Below, in pieces: positions 36,461 to 50,010 of a DNA stretch of 64,000 bases. Numbering within the stretch: the stretch's first letter is position 1; each line of letters starts with the position of its first letter. This DNA comes from Nemophila menziesii (lineage: Eukaryota > Streptophyta > Magnoliopsida > Boraginales > Hydrophyllaceae). Position numbers and translations under genes: made by a program. Location of the stretch: positions 3,906,001-3,970,000 of the forward strand of contig JARWIR010000047.1 of the NCBI GenBank assembly GCA_029959085.1, read 5' to 3'. Under the pieces are notes generated by a model. That model was not told where the DNA came from. It was given only the letters and a program-made list of their open reading frames with translations, and searched no databases.

Positions 36461-37122
36461 ATGCCTTCTAATAGAATGGTCTTGAAATTAAATAAAAAAA
36501 CCACTAATAAAAAATTTCATAATAAATGCGTGATAATAATTTATAATTTGCTATAACATCAATTCAAAGAATTATTATATTTTACCATTAATATTTACAA
36601 ATTAATATTAATAAATATAAAAATTCATAAATATTTTTACTTTTCTTAAGTCTTAATCATTAGGTTTGGTTGTTTTTTATAGTTTAATTTTTCTTAATAG
36701 CTTAATTTTGTTTGATCCTAAATATATTATAACACTTAACATCTTTCTTTAATATATAAATTTTTAGAGAAAGTAGAAGCTTTTTAATTGTTTTTTGTTT
36801 ATATAATTTTTCATTTTGATTCTTCGTTATATTAACATTCATATATGTTTTACATAACTGCAAATTAATATAAACATGAAAATGAAAAGTATAGAAAAAA
36901 ATAGTTCTATCATTAATGGATAATGATATTTACCTAATTTATCAAACTAAAAAAATTATTTATTCTATTACATTTATGATTTTATAATATTTTTTTATTT
37001 TTTTATTTTTTTATTTTTTTCTATGTAATTTTTGGCACGACCCAAAAAAGAATAGGACATTGTCATTAACCATTTTTCATATTATAAGTCCATGTGTTTT
37101 ATTTTTGTATTTGTCACTGTTA

Positions 37123-37125
<3 letters not shown>

Positions 37126-37198
<73 letters not shown>
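37126..37198. repeat. Private (AT)n expansion in unit 6
   Basis: About 70 bases of AT where other units have a short TATATATATG. It creates a spurious tyrosine/isoleucine-rich ORF on the minus strand. Confidence 0.9.
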
Positions 37199-37203
<5 letters not shown>

Positions 37204-37324
37204 TACATGTGTTTATGTGTGTATATATAAATGATTAATAATATAATTTTTAAATAAGTGGAATCCATATTGAGGGAGATGGGACCTTTTTTCCCTTTAT
37301 GTTTTGTTTTTTTTTTTCTGAAAG

Positions 37325-37615
37325 GGTAATATACCAAATACCCTTTTGGTTTGACAAAGGGTAAAAGATCCCTTAAGATTTTAAAAGTCAAAAATATCTC
37401 CTATGGTTTTCTAACTCGTGCCAACTCACCTTTTCACTAAATATTACAATATTATTCATTACAACTCATGGTATACATATAGTGTAATATTTAATAAAAA
37501 GAATGACTTATTCAAGTACATATATCATCAGGGATATTTGACCGGGAGTTTTGTTACCGTTTTAAAACCACGGAGGGTTGATCTTTTGTCAACCCATAAA
37601 GATTATTTGTAGGGG
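37325..37615. mobile_element. MITE-like repeat, unit 6
   Basis: Same ends and layout as in unit 1. Confidence 0.55.
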
Positions 37616-38417
37616 AGAGTACGGGTTGATTTTACCTAGTTTTGAGATTAGGGTAAACCAAGGGTAATATATTTTGGTTATAGGAATAGCTTAGGTAACC
37701 CAATGGTACGGTAAAAAAAAATTTACCCTCGGGTTAATTCAGGTTACCCTTCAGTTACTTTCGGTTTACCCTCGGTGTCAACCATGGTCAAAATTTTTTG
37801 TAACATAAAATTGCTATTATGAAATATCAAACTCAATTTGCACCTATTACAGAAGGAAAACTTTACAAAATAAATTTTGATAATTTAAAAGTCTAAATAG
37901 TTTGTTAATTATAGACTATATTAGAGTTTCTAAATAAAATTACCTTTTTTTTGTTACATATGAGAGCCAATTTGGACTCGGAGTCATTGACTCGGTTCGT
38001 ACTTGCACCACTAGATTGGATGACCAGGACCCTGGCTAGTGAGCTAATCCCAACCGGTTAAAAAAACATCTTAAATGTAAACATTATCAATTGGAACCAT
38101 TAATTCACGGTTTTTTGGTTTGGGTAATTTATGGGTAAAATATTTGGACCCGCAGAGAACTGTACATCGATCCTTTAGTTTCTAAGAACCTTGATCGTAA
38201 AACATGGTCTTCGGATGAGGAACTGGTTATTTAAAATATTAAGTCAAGTTGATAACCTCACTGCAGGAAGAAATCTTATAAAAAACTTGTTCTATCGTCA
38301 TGTCCTAATACGAGACTCTGTAATACCATTCTACATTCCATTTTCCAATCAGAACCTTAATATAATTTATTAATGAATCTAAATTAAATTTTGCAATCAA
38401 ATCCTTCTTTCGATCCA

Positions 38418-38780
38418 TCAATGAAACTTTACTCTCGCTGCTATGATGTGACTTGTACTAATCCTTACGTTATTAAGGACGGACATAAAAGGTATGATCT
38501 TGTCCTGCAATATTGAAGGCCTATCCAGCCACAAACCAATATTACACACAGACCTACATTGTATTATTGCCTCATGCGAACGAGCAGAAGCATCTATTTG
38601 TTGAGAGTTATATCTAATGTTCCTATGATTAATATTCATAACTTCAAAAATAGAAAAAGTAACACTTGATATCCAAAATATCAGTATGACTATTAGTATC
38701 CCTACTAAGGATTGTTTTACCATATGGTGTTTTTTAAGACATAAAATCCATAACATCAAACATAAACAAAGTAAATACAA
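38418..38780 (-). pseudogene. Conserved 120-codon minus ORF of the array, unit 6
   Basis: The longest open version. It has CLMLWILCLKKHH, a hydrophobic stretch (VGILIVILIFWISSVTFSIF), then NSQQIDASARSHEAIIQCRS and LWLDRPSILQDKI. That it is open in units 1, 6 and 8 although the F-box beside it is dead could mean selection, recent copying or chance. Family unknown. Confidence 0.4.
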
Positions 38781-38874
38781 ATCATCAGGAGGATGTTATT
38801 TATACAATAAAGTAAATAACTGCAAGTTGAAACTGTTATCGAATTATTAGCTTTAACAAATAAGCTTATACCTT

Positions 38875-39409
38875 AGAACTCTTGCCCAGATCCGGATTGT
38901 ACCCAAATCAATTACCATTTTTCTCGATAGATATATTACAGTTTCTCGCTCTTCCTCCCACAACATCATTTTTTTCACCTGCACCGAATGGAACAAGACT
39001 TTCAAAATATGGACATGCACGCCCGTAACCAACTCGGACGATCAAGTACTGAAAGGTTTTTTCGAGTTGAAGGGTTCCATAGAATGATTGTCTGTTTTTC
39101 ATGTGAATGATTTATATGGACTAGACACACCATACCGTTGCAAGAGCCTACGATCTCATAACCATCTTTCCTGTTATCCAATTTACCTGGGTATTTCATT
39201 TGTCCTCTCTTCACGTGAAAGTCAAGCATTTTACCAGTTGCAGCAATAACTTTGATACGAGACTTGGATTGCTTGCGATGTGTTTTTATAAACTCAGGGG
39301 AATTAATCATCTGATACCATGGTATTCATACGCACTTGAACCGCATAAGAGACTTCACTAGTAATCTGGATAGTATATTCTCATCCATTTAATTTGGAAG
39401 GTTAGACAT
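38875..39409 (-). pseudogene. F-box protein pseudogene 5
   Basis: Same start. A TCA to TGA change follows RFKCV, before the PWY motif. A 9-base in-frame deletion removes three codons (YDV in other copies) in GKMLDFHV. Both lesions are shared with pseudogene 6. The FBA part keeps EIVGSCNGMVCLVHI and WNPSTRKNLSV. Confidence 0.8.
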
Positions 39410-40259
39410 TTGAAGTAGGAGAGAAGACGGAAGGTAAAGGCTGTATTACTATTTTCCTATAAACAAATAAGAAAATAATATAAATATTTGTATAAAAAAT
39501 ATTACGCGTATGAAAAAAATTTCGCTGTTTAAATAGACTGAATGTTGTTTTGGAGATTGATGAAATATTTATTAAGGTCATATAAGTGTTGTTTATATTT
39601 CCATTCAATGTAAAGGTGTGTATACAAGTATAAGTATAGGGAGGCATAATTGTTGATTAAAACTCGATAGGTGAGGACAATAATATCTTAAAATAAGTTT
39701 AGATAATCATACTTCCTTAGTGACAAATTAATTTAAAGTATATGTAATCTTAGTGGTAAGTGTATCTTTTGGTACCTCGTCTATTTGTTTAATCATTTTT
39801 TTACTAAATATGTACTCCCTATTTTATACAAAATGAAGTATATTTATTCAAAAAAAGTACTATATAATGTTAGTTAATATATATTTTTCATTATTTATAT
39901 TATAAGTCATAAATAAAATATCCCATAATTTATTAAATAAAAGAAAAATCTATCAATAAAATAAAATAAATTCAAGGTTGATAAGATATTTTTACAAAAA
40001 ATTTGGTATCAAAATGCTCTAATTTACATCCAAATCCTACATCATTGTTTTAAACGAACAAATCTTTAAAATAAATATATGACCTTACTTTTATTATTAT
40101 ATACCAAAATAATATAAAATTAGAATAAAAAAAACATACCTTAAATGAAATGTGATGACCATCGATATGATTACAAACGTCTTGTTCAAAAATTAACAGA
40201 AACCAAATAATATTTAAACAATATATATGAAATGGAAATTCATATACACATACATATAT

Positions 40260-40365
40260 AAGGGAGGCGAGCTGAAGTTAGGGATAAGGGAGGCAAGTTG
40301 AAGTTAGGGATAAGGGAGGCAGTGAGTTAAAGTAAGAGATAAGGGAGGTCGTGAGTTTCTGAGAC
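40260..40365. repeat. Minisatellite of the array, unit 6
   Basis: Three to four units. The sequence that normally precedes it (GTATCGTGGAGATTTATTTA) is deleted, so the array starts directly at ATATAAGGGAGGCGAGC. Confidence 0.75.
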
Positions 40366-40905
40366 TAATGTTTAATAATGTAATATTGGTAGGGTTTTGA
40401 AATCTTAGTTGTCATTAGATTTACAAGAGTTAAATCTACATAAGTAGCCACTTTGATGTTTCAAAGCCTATATAGCATTGTGGGCTCCAAAAATGATTCT
40501 TTCTAAAAAATTTAGGTCTTATTTTAAATATGAAACCCATTACATATATAATCAACACATTAAAAAAAACTCTACAATCCATTAAACAAATTTAACAGAA
40601 CAATAACTTGATTATTGGGAAAGAAAAAAAATTGATTGAACGCATTTTCTAAAAATTTACGCTATTAACCATATTTTAAATATAAAATGTTAATTAAATA
40701 TGTTTATATTAGTATATTGATATATTCCTTAATTTTATACAATATAACTATATATAAACTAGGTACTACGCTGCAAAAAATAGAATCTTTCGTTTTATCA
40801 TGAAATTAATAAAATCTTGTTTATATGTCTATATCATGTGTTAGTAAAAGTACATGAAAACATAATAAAATGTTGCTAATTTCTACTTTAATATTTATAT
40901 ATATA

Positions 40906-40932
40906 CTAGGTATTACCCGTGCCTAAAGGCAC
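40906..40932 (-). other. Helitron 1 3-prime terminus with hairpin
   Basis: CTAG at 40906-40909 (terminal CTAG on the minus strand), spacer, then GTGCC (40919-40923), loop TAAA and GGCAC (40928-40932). Confidence 0.85.
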
Positions 40933-42129
40933 TACTAAAATTAACAATAGTTGGGGCTAAAGATAGGTATAGTAGGGATAAAACAACTTTAGTCACAGGA
41001 TACCATTGAAATTCACTCATTTCATACATACATTATCCTACACATAATTATATATCCTCAATTAAAAAAATTATTATTTACAAATATAAAAGACAAACAT
41101 TACACCTATCTGATCAAGAACCCCTTTTACAAAAGAAAAAGAAATAAATAAAGGGTGATTAATACAAAAGGTCTATGAAAAATATTGTTCTCTAATTAAA
41201 TTCTTACCAATTGCACCCACGTAACTCATTAAAAAACATTTTCATCACATAAAAAAACACATGTGAAAGGAGAAAAAACCTAAACATTTTTAAAAAGAGA
41301 AAATACGATTTTGTACCTTTTAGGAAATTAACTCATAAATAAATCACAACGTAGTAAACGGTCTTTACAAAAGTTTACTAAATATAAAAAATAGATACTT
41401 AAAATAATCACCATAAGTTATGTGTATCATACAAAAAAAATTAATAAAAGAATACTATCAAATCTCATTCATATACATTTTCATATTGAAAGGCCTACAA
41501 TAACCACACCAATCCTATGATTCTAAAAAAAGAAAAATTATGATTTCAATAAAAAATAGCTAAATTAATAAGAAAATAAAATATCTTTTGGATATCTAAT
41601 CCTAGTGATACATAACCAAATAACGTTTAATTTACAACTTAATTAGTTATAGGCAATTGAAATCTTAATGTAATTACCAAATATTATGTTTTCTTCAAGA
41701 AATATTATTGCTTCAAGTTTATTTGGTATTTGTATATCTTTTTAGGATATAAGTCACACTTATGTTTATTCCAACAATTGTCGTTATCTCTACATAATGA
41801 CAAACATGACACATAACTATTACTATGGGAGAAGAAATATACTTGGTTTTTTTCTATATATATTTTTTCAAACAAACCATTTCGAATACTCAGATTCCTT
41901 ATTAAAGTAAACTAAAAAATTGAATATGAATATTCAAAGGTTAAAAATTTTAAATGTATACTCTCTACAAAATATTATTTTACATAAATAGGGTTCTTAG
42001 TACTAAGGAGAAAGATATTGTTGAATGTCTCTTTTAAAACTATTTTATAGAATCCTCTATTACGTAAAAAATTTGTTTCAATATTTGGATATTTTTCCAA
42101 ATGACAGTCTAGAAACTTTGTTTATTTTC

Positions 42130-42240
42130 ACTTATCTTCTACAATTTGATATAAAATAATATCTGATGATCTACCTTGTCTTTTATATTCTTAAATTTCT
42201 ACTGTTTTATTTAATTGAATAAAATAAAATTACAAAACAA
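42130..42240. repeat. Internal duplicate in Helitron 1, copy A
   Basis: Begins TATCTTCTACAATTTGAT and contains TGATCTACCTTGTCTTTTAT and the following AT-rich text. It matches about 42653-42765 closely. Confidence 0.75.
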
Positions 42241-42430
42241 ACCAAACATATATAGTTTTGTTTTTGTTTTAAAACACAAACAAGTTTTAACAATTAAATA
42301 TATCTCAAGTAAAACTTAACACAAAGTATTTTATTTTCTTAAACTTCTATTGCTATGTTTGATACTTCTATATCAATAACATGAAATATTTTAATTAATT
42401 GAATAAAATAAAATTATTAGAAAAAGTCAT

Positions 42431-43250
42431 ATATTTCCTTAAAACTTGATATAAGCACAATATATTCTTCAAAAAACATGTGAATTCAACAATAATGTAT
42501 CAAAAAATTAGTTCATTCAAGATCCAAATCTCCTGAAACTTGATTTATATCTCAACTATATGCCCCAAATATTCTTTACAAAAGTGTAAATTCAATAATA
42601 ATATATCAGATAATTAGTACATACCACACCCAAATTTTCTGAAAACTTGATTATCTTCTACAATTTGATTTCAAATAATATCTGAAGATCTACCTTGTCT
42701 TTTATATTCTTAAATTTCTAATGTTTTATTTAATTGAATAAAATAAAATTACAAAACAAATCATGAATTTCCTTAAAACTTGATATAAGCTCCATATATT
42801 CTTCAAAAAACCTATGAATTCAACAATAATGCATCAAATAATTAGTTCAATCAAGATCCAAATCTCCTGAAAACTTGATTTACATCTTAACTATAAGCCT
42901 CAAATATTCCTTAAACAATTTTAAATTCAACAATAATTTATCAGATAATTAGTACATTCCACACTCAAATCTTCTGAAAACTTGATTTATATCTCAACTA
43001 TAAGCACAAAATATTCTTCAAAAAACCTGTGAATTCAAGAACAATTATCAAATAATTAGTTCATTCAAGACCCAAATCTTTTAAAAACTTGATTTATATC
43101 TCAACTATAAGCACCTTCTCTCATACTATTTCTCTATCAATAGCATGAAACATTTTATTTAATAAAATAGAATTACCAGAAAAATTCAAGAATTTCCTTA
43201 AAACTTGATATAAGCACAATATATTATTCAAAAAACCTATGAATTAGACT
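42431..43250. repeat. Imperfect tandem repeats of about 110 bp in Helitron 1
   Basis: The phrases CTTGATTTATATCTCAACTA, ATATTCTTCAAAAAAC, GAATTCAACAATAAT and AATTAGTTCATTCAAGATCC recur about six times in the same order. The second copy of the 42130 segment splits the array. No gene is visible. Confidence 0.75.
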
Positions 43251-43512
43251 TGATGTTTGAGAAAAGGCATTCCTTAATATCTCTAATTGTGTATAATATT
43301 TTAAATTTAAATAGAGAATGTGTGAAAAGTGGGGGGAAGTTATCAGTTTAGAAAAGAAAATCGGTAGAAGTTATTAGTTTTGGAAACAAGTTAGAATAGT
43401 TTGGTTAGAAAGGAAGTTAACTTATACACATGGCATGATCTCATCTCTCGGAAGGGTCACACATTTTTTGTCTAAGAAAATCAGGATCGTTGATTGACTT
43501 TCGAGTTGTCTC

Positions 43513-43516
43513 ATAT

Positions 43517-43590
<74 letters not shown>
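43513..43590. repeat. (TA)n tract right of Helitron 1
   Basis: A long TA run that expanded after or around the insertion. It continues the tract at the right edge of unit 6 (40891-40905). Confidence 0.85.
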
Positions 43591-43592
<2 letters not shown>

Positions 43593-44378
43593 GCCTTCTA
43601 ATAGAATGGTCTTGAAATTAAATAAAAAAACCACTAATCAAAATTTTCATAATAAATGCGTGATAATTATTTATAATTTGCTAAAAAATCAATTCAAAGA
43701 ATTATTATATTTTACCATTAATATTTACAAATTAATATTAATAAATATAAAAATTCATAAATATTTTTACTTTTCTTAAGTCTTAATCATTAGGTTTGGT
43801 TGTTTTTTATAATTTAATTTTTCTTAATAGCTTAATTTTGTTTGATCCTAAATATATTATAACACTTAACATCTTTCTTTAATATATAAACTTTTAGAGA
43901 GAGTAGAAGGTTTTTAATTGTTTTTTGTTTATATAATTTTTCACTTTGATGCTTCGTTATATTAACATTCATATATGTTTTACATAACTGCAAATTAATA
44001 TAAACATGAAAATGGAAAGTATAGAAAAAAATAGTTCTATCATTAATGGATAATGATATTTACCTAATTTATCAAACTAAAAAAATTATTTATTCTATTA
44101 CATTTATGATTTTATAATATTTTTTTATTTTTTTATTTTTTTCTATGTAATTTTTGGCACGATCCAAAAAAGAATAGGACATTGTCATTAAACATTTTTC
44201 ATATTATAAGTCTATGTGTTTTATTCTTGTATTTGTCACTGTTAATATATATATATGTACATACATGTGTTTACGTGTGTATATATAAATGATTAATAAT
44301 ATAATTTTTAAAAAAGTGGAATCCATATTGAGGGAGATGGGACCTTTTTTCCCTTTATGTTTTTTTCTTTTTTCCTGA

Positions 44379-44670
44379 AAGGGTAATATACCAAATACCC
44401 TTATGGTTTGAAAAAGGGTAAAAGATCCCTTACGATTTTAAAAGTGACAAATATCTCCTATGGTTTTCTAACTCGTGCCAACTCACCTTTTCACTAAATA
44501 TTACAATATTATTCATTACAACTCATGGTATACATATAGTGTAATATTTAATAAAAAGAATGACTTATTCAAGTACATATATCATCAGGGATATTTGACC
44601 GGGAGTTTTGTTACCGTTTTAAAACCATGAAGGGTTGATCTTTTGTCAACCCATAAGGATTATTTGTAGG
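44379..44670. mobile_element. MITE-like repeat, unit 7
   Basis: Same ends and layout as in unit 1. Confidence 0.55.
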
Positions 44671-45010
44671 GGAGAATACGGGTTGATTTAACCTAGTTTT
44701 GAGATTAGGGTAAACCAAGGGTAATATATTTTGGTTTTAGGAATAGCTTAGGTAACCCAATGGTAGGGTAAAAAAAAAATTTACCCTCGGGTTAATTCAG
44801 GTTACCCTTCAGTTACCTTCGATTTACCCTCGGGGTCAACCATGGTCAAAATTTTTTGTAACATAAAATTGCTATTATGAAAATTCAAACTTAATTTGCA
44901 CTTATTACAAAAGAAAAACTTTACAAAACAAATTTTGATAATTCAAAAGTCTAAATAGTTTGTTAACTATAGACTATATTAGAGTTATTTAAAAAAATTA
45001 CCTTTTTTTT

Positions 45011-45121
45011 ATGTTACATAGGAGAGCCACTTTGGACTCTGAGTCATTGACTCGATTCGTACTTGCACCACTAGATTGGATGACTAGGACTCTAGCTAAT
45101 GAGCTAATCCCAACCGGTTAA
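45011..45121 (+). other. Conserved 37-codon frame, unit 7
   Basis: ATG to TAA, open. Reads MLHRRATLDSESLTRFVLAP and later LDWMTRTLANELIPTG. Unknown function. Confidence 0.3.
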
Positions 45122-45455
45122 ATAAAACATCTTACATGTAAACATTATCAATTGGAACCATTAATTCACGGTTTTTTGGTTTGGGTAATTTATGGGTAAA
45201 ATAGTTGGTCCATCAGGGAACTGTACATCGATCCGTAAAACGTGGTCTTCGAATGAGGAAATGGTTATTTAAAATATTAAGTCAAGTTGATAACCTCACT
45301 GCAGGATGAAATCTTATAAAAAACTTGTTCTATCGTCATGTCCTAATACGAGACTCTGTAATACCATTCTACATTTCATTTTCCAATCAGATCCTTATTA
45401 TAATTTATTAATGAATCTAAATTAAATTTTGCAATCAAATCCTTCTTTCGATCCA

Positions 45456-45891
45456 TCAATGAAACTTTACTCCCGCTGCTATGATGTGACTTGTACTAAT
45501 GTTATTAAGGATGGACATAAAAGTTATGATCGTGTCCTGCAATATTGAAGGCCTATCCAACCACAAACCAATATTACACACAAACCTACATTGTATTATT
45601 GCCTCATGCGAACGAGCAGAAGCATCTATCTGTTGAGAGTTATATCTAATGTTCCTATGATTAATATTCATAACTTCAAAAATAGAAAAAGTAACACTTG
45701 ATATCCAAAACATCAGTATGACTATTAGTATCCCTACTAAGGATTGTTTTACCATATGGTGTTTTTAAGACATAAAATCCATAACATAACACATAAATAA
45801 AGTAAATACAAATCATCAGGAGGATGTTATTTATACCATAAAGTAAATAACTGCAAAATGAAACTGTTATCGAATTATTCAGCTTAAACAA
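45456..45891 (-). pseudogene. Conserved minus ORF of the array, unit 7 (frameshifted)
   Basis: A lost base near 45766 splits it into 45891-45676 and 45755-45456. Two short deletions lie near 45500. The rest matches unit 6. Confidence 0.35.
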
Positions 45892-45906
45892 ATAAGCTTA
45901 TACCTT

Positions 45907-46441
45907 AGAACTCTTGCCTTGATCCGGATTGTACCCAAATCAATTACCATTTTTCTCAATAGATATAATACACTTTCTCGCTCTTCCTCCCACAACATCA
46001 TTTTTTTCACCTGCACCGAGTGGAACGAGACTTTCAAAATATGGACATGCACGCCCGTAACCAACTCGGACGATCAAGTACTGAAAGGTTTTTTCGAGTT
46101 GAAGGGTTCCATAGAATGATTGTCTGTTTTTCATGTGAATGATTTATATGAACTAGACACACCATATCGTTGCAAGAGCCTACGATCTCAAAACCATCTT
46201 TCTTGTTATCCAATTTACCTGGGTATTTCATTTGTCCACTCTTCACGTGAAAGTCAAGCATTTTACCAGTTGCAGCAATAACTTTGATACGAGACTTGGA
46301 TTTCTTGCGATGTGTTTTTATAAACTAAGGGGAATTAATCATCTGATACCATGGTTTTCATACGCACTTGAACCGCATAAGAGACTTCACTAGTAATCTG
46401 GATAGTATATTCTCATCCATTTCATTTGGAAGGTTAGACAT
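45907..46441 (-). pseudogene. F-box protein pseudogene 6
   Basis: Shares with pseudogene 5 the stop after RFKCV and the 9-base deletion. It also has a private TAG in the SPEF region near 46328, so two independent stops are present. The FBA part keeps EIVGSCNDMVCLVHI and WNPSTRKNLSV. Confidence 0.8.
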
Positions 46442-47329
46442 TTGAAGTAGGAGAGAAGACGGAAGGTAAAGGCTGTATTACTATTTTCCTATAAACAAAT
46501 AAGAAAATAATATAAATAATTGTATAAAAAATATTACGCGTATCAAAAAATTTTCGTTGTTGTTTAAATAGACAGAATGCTGTTTTGGAGATTGATGAAA
46601 TATTTATTAAGGTCATATAAGTGTTGTTTACATTTCCATTCAATGTAAAGGTCTGTATACAAGTATAAGTATAGGGAGGCATAACTGTTGTTCAAAACTC
46701 GATAGGTGAGGACAATAATATCTTAAAATAAGTTTAGATAATCATACTTCCTTAGTGACAAATTAATTTAAAGTATATGTAATCTTAGTGGTAAGTGTAT
46801 CTTTTGGTACATCGTCTATTTGTTTAAACATTTTTTTACTAAATATGAACTCCCTATTTTATACAAAATGAAGTATATTTATTCAAAAAAAGTACTATAT
46901 AATGTTAGTTAATATATATTTTTCATTATTTATATTATAAGTCATACATAAAATATCCCATAATTTATTAAATAAAAGCAAAATCTATCAATAAAATAAA
47001 ATAAATTCAAGGTTGATAAGATATTTTTTTAAAACTTTGGTATCAAAATGCTCTAATATACATCCAAATACTACATCATTGTTTTAAACGAACAAATCTT
47101 TAAAATAAGTATATGACCTTACTCTTATTATTATATACCAAAATAATATAAAATTAGAATTAAAAAAACATACCTTAAATGAAATGTGATGACCATCGAT
47201 CTGATTAAGAACATCTTGTTAAAAAATTAACAGAAACCAAATAATATTTAAACAATATATATGAAATGGAAATTCATATACACATACATATATTAGTATC
47301 ATGGAGATTTATTCAGAGGTAAGATTGGA

Positions 47330-47450
47330 TAAAGTAAGGGATAAGGGAGGCGAGCTGAAGTTAGGGATAAGGGAGGCAAGTTAAAGTTAGGGATAAGGGA
47401 GGCAGTGAGTTAAAGTAAGAGATAAGGGAGGCCGTGAGTTTCGGAGACTA
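47330..47450. repeat. Minisatellite of the array, unit 7 (4 units)
   Basis: Four units with the GGGATAAGGGAGGC core. Confidence 0.8.
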
Positions 47451-47996
47451 ATGTTTAATAATGTAATATTGGTAGGGTTTTGAAATCTTAGTTATCAATA
47501 GAGTTACAAGAATTAAATCTGCATAAGTAGCATCTTTGATGTTTCAAAGCCTATATAGTATTGTGGGCTTCAAAAATGATTCTTTCTAAAAAAAATTAGG
47601 CCTTATTTTAAACATGAAACCTTATACATATATAATCAACACATTAAAAAAACTCTACAATCCATTAAAAAAATTTAACAGAACAATAACTTGATTATTC
47701 GGAAAGAAAAAAAATTGATTGAACGCATTTTCTAAAAATTTACGCTATTAACTATATTTTAAATATAAAATGTTAATTAAATATGTTTATATTAGTATAT
47801 TGATATATTCCTTAATTTTATACAATATAACTATATATACACTAGGTATTACCCTGCAAAAAATAGAATCTTTCGTTTTATCATCAAATTAATAAAATCT
47901 TGTTTATATGTCTATATCATGTGTTAGTAAAAGTACATGAAAACATAATAAAATGTTGCTAATTTCTACTTTACTATATATATATATATATATATA

Positions 47997-48024
47997 CTAC
48001 GAAATGCCCCGTACCTGAAGGTAC
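47997..48024 (-). other. Helitron 2 3-prime terminus with hairpin
   Basis: CTAC at 47997-48000, then GTACC (48011-48015), loop TGAA and GGTAC (48020-48024). Confidence 0.8.
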
Positions 48025-48232
48025 TTGTATAAAATTCACAATTTAATAATAAAATAGCATTCAATGGAAAGTCAGAATTCGTACACCATTACTTTTATGC
48101 AATAGGTAAAATTAACAAATGAAAACACACACAACACAAAATAAATTTGAAGAGGCCTTTTACCTAATTAAAAGTTTTGAATTGTACAATACTTATCAAA
48201 TTCTCCCAATTCTTGTATGTCATATCTCTAGA

Positions 48233-48415
48233 TCATTCAGCTTCTTTCAACATAGAGTTAAGGTTCAACAATGAGTGATCTTTTTTGTAAAATATCTCTA
48301 TTATATGAGGCATCTTTGTTTGAGTATATGACCTATACAATTTTGGGAAAATAGTTTTAAGAAATATAATATAGCACTCTATATCTTGACCATAACAAAG
48401 CATTTGGAGGCACAA
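48233..48415 (-). pseudogene. Captured coding fragment, unrecognised
   Basis: A 60-residue open frame, MCLQMLCYGQDIECYIIFL followed by KTIFPKLYRSYTQTKMPHII and a tail SLLNLNSMLKEAE. The regular leucines and the FPKL phrase resemble leucine-rich regions of F-box/LRR proteins, but this is only an impression. It lies on the Helitron strand and is less AT-rich than its surroundings. Confidence 0.35.
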
Positions 48416-48579
48416 TTCTTTTATTTGTAAGAGAATGTTGTATCAAATTCATGGCTATTTCAATTTACTTTTTGTTTTCAAATTTCTATATTTATTTGGA
48501 TATTTTTTTGGTCTTTTTTCGGTTTCCTTGACTATGCATTATTTTGGCGTTCCAACACCTTAGTTATGAACCTTAATTG

Positions 48580-48685
48580 TTAGGTGTTTATATGCTAAGT
48601 GTGACCCTTCAGTCAATGCACACTAAGATAAGTTAGGTATGTATATGCTAAGTGTGACCCTTCGATCAATGCACACTAAGATGAG
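48580..48685. repeat. 53-bp tandem duplication in Helitron 2
   Basis: Two units contain TATATGCTAAGTGTGACCCT and AATGCACACTAAGAT, with few differences. Confidence 0.85.
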
Positions 48686-49281
48686 GTTTTCTAGTTCATA
48701 CATATCATACACGTAATTTTTTTTTGAATCAAAAGTATTATCACTTGATAGACTACAATATGATTTATATAAACATGACCATTATTCATTAAAATAACAT
48801 AAGATTACATATAGCATTCAGAACCATAGTTCAGGTCCTAAGCAATCCAAGAACCATATATGGATTTTTCCTTTTTCCAGTTATTTGCGCTAATGGTCCC
48901 TATAGTGAGTTTATATAAGTTAGTGTAGTATAAGTTTTTTTATTATGAAAAATAACCGATATCTGATCATAGAAACAACAAAAAAATATTACTACAAACA
49001 AAATATATATGAATCAACTGCAACATTTCTTTGCCAACGATCTGAGAGCCCAGAAACTCTTCTAATTTATTCATAATTGTAAATACCTATATTTACAATC
49101 ATACATGGTACACAAAATATGTCCCTTGAACTACTTTCTTCAATCAGATTTAAAATGGTGTGGATTCAGTTGTAACTTCACCCTCTAACCAGGAAAAACC
49201 AGGCTTTCATTAGTATCTCGATTTCAGATAACATATTTTTGCATGTATAGTTAGGGTTGTATGGGTTTTGAATGCTGTGTA

Positions 49282-50010
<729 letters not shown>

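Larger units (their letters stand above)
36461..40905 (+). repeat. Array unit 6
   Basis: Complete unit. The leading block holds a second, private TA expansion. The right edge is the (TA)n site occupied by Helitron 1. It lacks the 110-bp block. Confidence 0.85.
40906..43512 (-). mobile_element. Helitron 1, non-autonomous, about 2.6 kb
   Basis: The left edge, read on the minus strand, is a standard Helitron 3-prime end: a hairpin GTGCC-TTTA-GGCAC, then GGGTAATAC and CTAG followed by T. The right edge falls in the resumed (TA)n tract near 43512. No clean TC start is visible there, so the 5-prime end is approximate. The surrounding unit text matches on both sides (CTTTAATATT and AATGCCTTCTAATAG), which confirms an insertion. 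No Rep/helicase is present. Confidence 0.8.
43591..47996 (+). repeat. Array unit 7
   Basis: Complete unit beginning ATGCCTTCTAATAGAATGGT. It lacks the 110-bp block. It is most like unit 6 in its F-box lesions. The right edge is the (TA)n tract that holds Helitron 2. Confidence 0.85.

Noticed and set aside
37125..37391. 88-codon minus ORF with a long IYIYIY tail
   Set aside because: It reads through a TA microsatellite and is an artefact.
42431..43250. Repeats of about 110 bp as a CRISPR array
   Set aside because: The repeats are long, imperfect and lack constant spacers, and the genome is eukaryotic.
43422..43634. 70-codon minus ORF with YIYIYI repeats
   Set aside because: Same microsatellite artefact, at the edge of Helitron 1.
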